From contig JASFRI010000172.1 in assembly GCA_050115015.1 (NCBI GenBank), positions 1 through 8,827 of the forward strand: a stretch of 8,827 nucleotides of DNA. Reading direction: 5' to 3'. The notes under the pieces are model-generated. The model searched no databases. It was not told the DNA's origin and worked only from the letters and a program-made list of their open reading frames with translations. The stretch comes from JASFRI01 sp050115015 (GTDB lineage: Bacteria; Acidobacteriota; Polarisedimenticolia; CBDVAL01). The position numbers and the translations under genes are program-made. Positions 5,890 through 8,827 of the stretch are shown one piece after another (positions within the stretch are counted from its first letter, which is position 1; the number at the start of each line of letters is the position of its first letter).

Positions 5890-6165
5890 CCCGCGGTGGG
5901 TCTGCTCGGGGCGATGCCGGCCGCGACGGGTCATGGCGGGGAAGGTGTTTTGGGGGTCCGCGATCAGGATCAGGTTGAGGGGGTCCCCTTTCCGGTCACC
6001 GGCGCGGTTCGTCGGGCAGCACGGCAACTGCTCCAGCACCCCGCGGAGGTCCTCCTCCGACTCGATACGGGTGAGTCTCTCCGGATCGTAGAGCGACTCG
6101 AAGTCCACGCGGTCGTCGTCGGCCAGAAGTCCCGGAACCGGGACCGAGAACGTGAAGCTGTACAC
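5890..6165 (-). pseudogene. Truncated or frameshifted LssY_C-like fragment
   Basis: From GTG 6165, with AGGAG four bases upstream, the frame reads YSFTFSVPVPGLL, DFESLYDPE, EEDLRGVLEQLPCC (about 37-50) and KGDPLNLILIADPQ (59-72), then AMTRRGRHRPEQTHRG. From memory this matches the start of LssY_C-domain proteins, where a Val/Pro-rich YSFTF segment, a PCC motif and a GDPLNLV strand occur in that order. In intact members this is followed by a Gly-Trp motif and more than 100 further residues of a 'WRTLKAFLFG' type. Here the Trp appears as Arg83, and after Gly92 the frame becomes low-complexity Arg/Gly/Ala-rich sequence up to a stop at 5515, typical of noncoding frames in GC-rich DNA. Next to it, shifted by one base, lies the membrane-protein frame. 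A GGGG run at 5889-5892 marks the crossing. Sequencing error, real decay or a deletion fusion all fit. Confidence 0.55.
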
Positions 6166-6205
6166 AGCTCTCCTGGGGAGATGAGATCCAGATCGAGGGA
6201 CTTGC

Positions 6206-6236
6206 GCCGCCCGCCCCGTCGGGCGGCCGGCCGCCC
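6206..6236. repeat. Overlapping perfect inverted repeats upstream of the LssY_C fragment
   Basis: GGGCGGCCGGCCGCCC at 6221-6236 is a perfect 16-base palindrome. Overlapping it, GCCGCCCG (6206-6213) pairs perfectly with CGGGCGGC (6220-6227) around CCCCGT. The two stems share 6221-6227, so in a transcript only one can form at a time. No T run follows on either strand. It may be a terminator remnant for the sulfatase transcript, a leader structure or a protein-binding dyad. Confidence 0.45.
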
Positions 6237-6283
6237 CAGGACGACGAGATCCAATCCGGACCGGCGACGATCTCCGGGGAGAG

Positions 6284-6289
6284 CTTATA
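6284..6289 (-). promoter_or_regulatory. Candidate -10 element upstream of the LssY_C fragment
   Basis: TATAAG on the minus strand matches five of six -10 positions in otherwise GC-rich DNA. The bases 17 upstream (CCAGAC) are a poor -35, so an activator or another sigma factor would be needed. Transcription from about 6277 would give a leader of roughly 110 bases that contains the inverted repeats at 6206-6236. Confidence 0.25.
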
Positions 6290-6330
6290 CCGGATCGCCG
6301 GTTTCGGTCTGGACGCTCATGGGGGTGCCG

Positions 6331-6348
6331 GGGGGGTCGTGACCCTCC
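6331..6348 (-). terminator. Short hairpin after the sulfatase-like gene
   Basis: On the minus strand GGAGGGT pairs with ACCCCCC around CACG, with one A/C mismatch, starting 19 bases after the sulfatase stop. There is no T run. It is a weak terminator candidate. Confidence 0.25.
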
Positions 6349-6367
6349 GGGCAATGGGTGGCGTCGA

Positions 6368-8011
6368 TCAGCCCGGTACGTATCCGAGAGACTCGATGTG
6401 CTTCCGGATCTGCTCTTGCAGGTCGAGGCTGTTCTTCTCCCGGAACTCCGGATGGTACTCGTTTCCCGATTTCAAGAACCGGTCCAGCCGTTGCTGGAGT
6501 TCATGCACCCGATCCGGAGGAGCGGTGTCGATCACGTTCTCCTGCTCCCCCGGATCCGCGACCAGGTCGTAGAGCTCCCGCTGGACACGCCCATCCTGGT
6601 GCCAGGTGACGATCAGCTTGTAGCGCCCGGACCGGATCGCCCGCTGGAAGTAGTCCTGCTCCCATTCCACGTCCCCCGGCCCGAACTCGGCGAACAGATC
6701 CCGCGTGCCGGGGAGCGTGCCACCCCCCTGGGCGACCAGGAACGGCACCAGGCTGACCCCCTGGAGCCTCTCCGGGACGGGTTTCCTTCCGGCAAGCTCC
6801 AGAATCGTGGGGAACAGGTCGAGCAGGTTCACCGGATAGTCCACGCGACGTCCGCCGGCGCCGCCCGGCGGATACCGCACGATGAGAGGCACGCGCAGCT
6901 CGGAGTCGTAGAGGCTGTGCCAGTGACCCATCGTCCCGTGGTCCTTGAACTCCTCTCCATGATCCGACGTGACGACCACCATGGTGTCCCCGTCGAAGCC
7001 GAAGGTCTCCAGGCCACGGAAGATCTTCCCCAGGTTGGCGTCCAGGAAATGCACCTCACCGTCGTACAGTCCGATGACGTACCGGAAGTCCTCTTCGTTC
7101 TCGAACTCCTTGTCCGAGAACAGCGTCACCATGTAATCCTGGGGCTGCAGCGCCCCCTTGTAATCCCGGACGAACATCTCCCCATGGGGCGACGGCGCCC
7201 CGTACGGCTCGTGGGCATCCAGGTAGTGGAGGAAAAGGAAGAACTTCGCGGGCGCCGTTCCCCGGTTGCGATGGAACCTGTGCCACTCCATCCACTGCAG
7301 CGTCCGCCTCGTCTGGTGGACCGCGAGCATGGTTGCGTCGTGATAGAGATCGAAGCCGCGCGCATAACCCCACTCCCCCGCGAGGTAGGGGTGGGAAACG
7401 AAGCCCGCCGTCCGATACCCGGCCGCCGCCAGCTCCTCGGCAAGGAGCGCCTCCGATTCATCCACGTGGGCGCTTCCCACGAAGTTTCCCCTGTCGAGCT
7501 TGTGAAAGGAGGGGTACAGGGACGTGAACATCGACATGTGGGCCGGCAGCGTCCAGGGCGCCGTCGTGAACGCCTGATCGAAGACCGTCCCCTTGCTCGC
7601 GAATTCGTCGATGAACGGCGAGGTGTCCCGGTCGTAGCCGTAGCAACCGAGATGATCCGGTCGCAGGGTGTCCAGGGAGATGACCAGGAAGTTGATCTGT
7701 GGCTTGGATGTCGCCTTCCCGGGAGGCATCGGTGCGCCGGATCGCTTCCAGAGGACGTATTCGATGGCGCTCCGGACCCCTGACGAGCGGGCGGCCGCCT
7801 TGCCCTCGAGCATCTCCCGGAGGCTGTCATCGAGGCCGTCCGCGGTCCTGTCCACGAGCGCCATGGCCGCCTCGAAGCGCTCTCCGTAGTCGGTGCTCTC
7901 CAGCGCCTCGAGGGCGACAGCCAACGTCACCGAGCGTGCCTGGCGCGCCGGAAGGAGCGCGAGCATGACGAGAAGAAAGATAGTCCGATAACGTCGGCGT
8001 CTGAGATGCAT
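6368..8011 (-). CDS. Exported sulfatase-superfamily enzyme with Thr at the nucleophile position
   Basis: The protein has 547 residues. Residues 1-27 form a signal peptide (MHLRRRRYRT basic start, IFLLVMLALL core). Residues 28-95 are helical (ALEALESTDYGERFEAAMALVD), resembling one or two HEAT-type helices. The sulfatase-like core starts at INFLVISLDTLRPDHLGCYGY (106-126, metal-binding Asp114), followed by APWTLPAHMSMFTSLYPS (151-168), LHYLDAHEPY (261-270), TSDHGEEFKDHG (348-359, with the metal-binding Asp350-His351) and GHWHSLYDSELRVPLIV (362-378). It ends in SLGYVPG, as many of these proteins do. Classic sulfatases carry C/S-x-P-x-R, where the Cys or Ser becomes formylglycine; here the site reads Thr154-Leu-Pro-Ala-His. 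A Thr nucleophile points to phosphoesterase or phosphotransferase chemistry rather than formylglycine-dependent sulfate hydrolysis. A purine-rich AGGGGGA precedes the ATG, with a candidate promoter 25 bases upstream. Confidence 0.88.
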   Translation of the reverse strand: MHLRRRRYRTIFLLVMLALLPARQARSVTLAVALEALESTDYGERFEAAMALVDRTADGLDDSLREMLEGKAAARSSGVRSAIEYVLWKRSGAPMPPGKATSKPQINFLVISLDTLRPDHLGCYGYDRDTSPFIDEFASKGTVFDQAFTTAPWTLPAHMSMFTSLYPSFHKLDRGNFVGSAHVDESEALLAEELAAAGYRTAGFVSHPYLAGEWGYARGFDLYHDATMLAVHQTRRTLQWMEWHRFHRNRGTAPAKFFLFLHYLDAHEPYGAPSPHGEMFVRDYKGALQPQDYMVTLFSDKEFENEEDFRYVIGLYDGEVHFLDANLGKIFRGLETFGFDGDTMVVVTSDHGEEFKDHGTMGHWHSLYDSELRVPLIVRYPPGGAGGRRVDYPVNLLDLFPTILELAGRKPVPERLQGVSLVPFLVAQGGGTLPGTRDLFAEFGPGDVEWEQDYFQRAIRSGRYKLIVTWHQDGRVQRELYDLVADPGEQENVIDTAPPDRVHELQQRLDRFLKSGNEYHPEFREKNSLDLQEQIRKHIESLGYVPG

Positions 8012-8035
8012 CGGTCCCCCTGGGCGTATTCTCCT

Positions 8036-8064
8036 ACCGTATCACCCACAACCGCGGTCCTCAA
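8036..8064 (-). promoter_or_regulatory. Candidate promoter for the sulfatase-like gene
   Basis: On the minus strand TTGAGG (8059-8064) is followed after 17 bases by TACGGT (8036-8041). The -10 is preceded by TGA, which fits an extended -10 (TGnTAnnnT). Transcription from about 8029 would leave a leader of about 18 bases. Confidence 0.45.
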
Positions 8065-8338
8065 GGAGGACGACGACGGACGAAGCGGGTCCGACGATAG
8101 CGCCTGGCCGAGGATGAGGAGAGCTCTCGGAGAAGAACGGGCTGCCTGAGGGAGTGGAACCGGCTCCCCGCAGGCCCCGGAGCGTCGTCCGGCGTCCCGG
8201 ACGACAGGCGGCCTTGTCGGGTCCCGCTCCGGGTACGGCTGCCCGGCCCCCGGGTTCCGTAAGGCCATTCGTTTGATGATCTTCAGGGTCCAACAGACCC
8301 CGGCGCGACGCGCTGGAGCCAAGCCCTGCAGCCAGGCG
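8065..8338. other. Noncoding, hairpin-rich part of the 480-base divergent spacer
   Basis: The spacer between the divergent sulfatase-like and receptor genes runs from 8012 to 8491. I see no convincing coding frame: frames on the minus strand run through it, but their translations are Arg/Pro/Gly-rich with no recognisable domain or ribosome site. It does hold stable stems. GCCTG/GGGAG (8144-8154) pairs with CTCCC/CAGGC (8164-8175), GTCGTCCGG (8184-8192) pairs with CCGGACGAC (8197-8205), and GGGTC (8286-8290) pairs with GACCC (8296-8300). A 10-base palindrome, GAGAGCTCTC, lies at 8119-8128. I find no RNase P, tmRNA, 6S or tRNA signature. A small RNA is possible but not shown. Confidence 0.4.
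8184..8205. repeat. Perfect 9-bp inverted repeat with tetraloop
   Basis: GTCGTCCGG (8184-8192) and CCGGACGAC (8197-8205) are exact reverse complements around CGTC. This is the most stable short stem in the spacer. No T run follows on either strand. It is about 170 bases from the sulfatase start and 290 from the receptor start, so it belongs to neither 5' leader as predicted. Confidence 0.5.
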
Positions 8339-8354
8339 CGGCGGACGTCCGCCG
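8339..8354. promoter_or_regulatory. 16-base palindrome beside the receptor promoter, possible operator
   Basis: CGGCGGACGTCCGCCG is perfectly self-complementary and centred between 8346 and 8347. Its right edge lies nine bases from the predicted -35 (8364-8369) of the receptor gene. A perfect dyad in that position is the usual placement for an activator or repressor dimer, but GC-rich DNA yields such palindromes by chance more often than average. Confidence 0.35.
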
Positions 8355-8363
8355 TCTTCCCGG

Positions 8364-8392
8364 ATGAAACCACCCGGACACTTGCGTATCCT
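8364..8392 (+). promoter_or_regulatory. Candidate promoter for the TonB-receptor-type gene
   Basis: ATGAAA (8364-8369) and TATCCT (8387-8392) are 17 bases apart, with four of six consensus matches each. A start near 8399 would give a leader of about 93 bases before ATG 8492. Confidence 0.4.
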
Positions 8393-8491
8393 GTGGGGAC
8401 GGGAGCGATCGGCACCACCCAAACCGCTCGCGCCGCCACACCGGCAGGTTGAGCCGACGCCTCCTCGGGGCGCCGGCCGGAGAACGAGTTC

Positions 8492-8827
8492 ATGGACATG
8501 AGCGGACGGTGGTCGCGGATCCTCCTCTGCCTGGCAACAGGGCTCGTCGTCGCGCCGCTCGCCTTTCCACAGAGCAGCACGCAGGCCACCCTCATCGGGC
8601 AGGTCGTGGACAAGAACGGCAATCCGATGCCGGGAGTCACCGTCAGCATCTCCTCGCCGACCGTCGCCATCAGCGCCACCGGGACGGTCACCGACGCCGA
8701 CGGCCGCTACCGGATCGCGCCGCTCCCCCCGGGGGACGAGTACATCGTCGTCGCGGAGCTTCCGGGCTACGCCAAGGTCGAGGTCAGCCCCATCAACCTC
8801 GACCCCGGCAAGACCACGACGCAGAAC
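8492..8827 (+). CDS. N-terminal part of a probable TonB-dependent receptor with carboxypeptidase-regulatory-like domain
   Basis: The frame is open to the window end and gives 112 residues. Residues 1-27 form a signal peptide (SGRWSRI, then LLCLATGLVVAPLAF). A carboxypeptidase-regulatory-like beta-sandwich follows (about 32-106): ATLIGQVVDKNGNPMPGVTVSIS, then GTVTDADGRYRIAPLPPGDEYIVVAELPGYAKVEV. The 'G-x-V-x-D-x-x-G-x-P-x-P-G-V-x-V' opening and 'T-D-x-x-G-x-Y' centre are diagnostic of this domain. Directly after a signal peptide, it usually fronts large outer-membrane TonB-dependent (Oar-like) receptors that import substrates using proton-motive force. The barrel and plug lie outside the window, so a large secreted adhesin is also possible. 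GGAGA (8479-8483) lies eight bases before the ATG; an in-frame ATG at 8498 is an alternative. The gene is divergent from the sulfatase-like gene, a common pairing when a receptor and an exported degradative enzyme share regulation. Confidence 0.85.
   Translation, partial: MDMSGRWSRILLCLATGLVVAPLAFPQSSTQATLIGQVVDKNGNPMPGVTVSISSPTVAISATGTVTDADGRYRIAPLPPGDEYIVVAELPGYAKVEVSPINLDPGKTTTQN

Noticed and set aside
6398..7783. A 461-codon open frame on the plus strand
   Set aside because: It is antisense to the sulfatase-like gene, whose catalytic motifs and export signal are unmistakable. The translation shows no recognisable domain.
8012..8491. Structured RNA gene (RNase P, tmRNA, 6S, tRNA) in the spacer
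   Set aside because: Stems are present, but none of the conserved sequence blocks of these RNAs could be found on either strand.
7927..8691. Minus-strand frame through the divergent spacer and the receptor start
   Set aside because: It overlaps both the sulfatase signal-peptide region and the receptor domain, has no ribosome site, and shows no protein-like pattern.
1..8827. CRISPR array, insertion sequence or prophage
   Set aside because: There are no regularly spaced direct repeats, no transposase or integrase motif and no phage structural gene in any frame.

Overview
This window is GC-rich bacterial DNA, most likely from an environmental or metagenome-derived genome. The mix of families fits Acidobacteriota or a related deep Gram-negative lineage: a TonB-receptor-type carboxypeptidase-regulatory domain, a LssY_C-type fragment, an exported sulfatase-like enzyme of the 'TLPAH' type, and a DUF1579-like 'FDFWIGEWEV' protein. 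That placement is an inference from gene content, since no rRNA or other marker gene is present. Seven proteins have, or probably have, export signals, so most of the window concerns the cell envelope.

Layout. Positions 1-251 hold the 3' end of a small helical protein resembling the Spy/CpxP (LTXXQ) group, followed by a strong GC hairpin. A plus-strand run follows: an exported DUF1579-like protein (408-962), the nickel chaperone HypA (1041-1424), a secreted alpha/beta-hydrolase-like protein with an Fn3-like front and an acidic Asp-rich loop (1464-2966), and an exported helical-repeat protein that overlaps it by 14 bases (2953-3756). Facing that run is a 65-residue gene of possible Sm-like fold (minus, 3773-3970). 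It is divergent from a 185-residue conserved-looking protein of unknown function (plus, 4138-4695), and the two have back-to-back candidate promoters.

The second half is mainly minus strand: an exported cyclase / kynurenine-formamidase-family enzyme (4708-5505), a small three-helix membrane protein with no clear start (5571-5840, coding character extending to about 5888), and a broken LssY_C-like fragment (5890-6165) whose frame meets that of the membrane protein at a GGGG run. Upstream of these is an exported sulfatase-superfamily enzyme with Thr at the catalytic nucleophile position (6368-8011). A 480-base noncoding, hairpin-rich spacer separates it from the start of a plus-strand, probably TonB-dependent receptor (8492 to the window end).

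How the genes work together. No complete pathway is visible. The best-supported functional unit is the overlapping pair of exported proteins (hydrolase-like plus helical repeat). HypA stands alone, with no hydrogenase or other hyp gene in view. I see no tRNA, rRNA, CRISPR array, transposase or prophage gene. Nothing here convincingly forms a new defence or biosynthetic system. The observations most worth a second look are the LssY_C/membrane-protein frame junction, the Thr-type sulfatase, the 65-aa/185-aa divergent pair and the hydrolase/helical-repeat pair.
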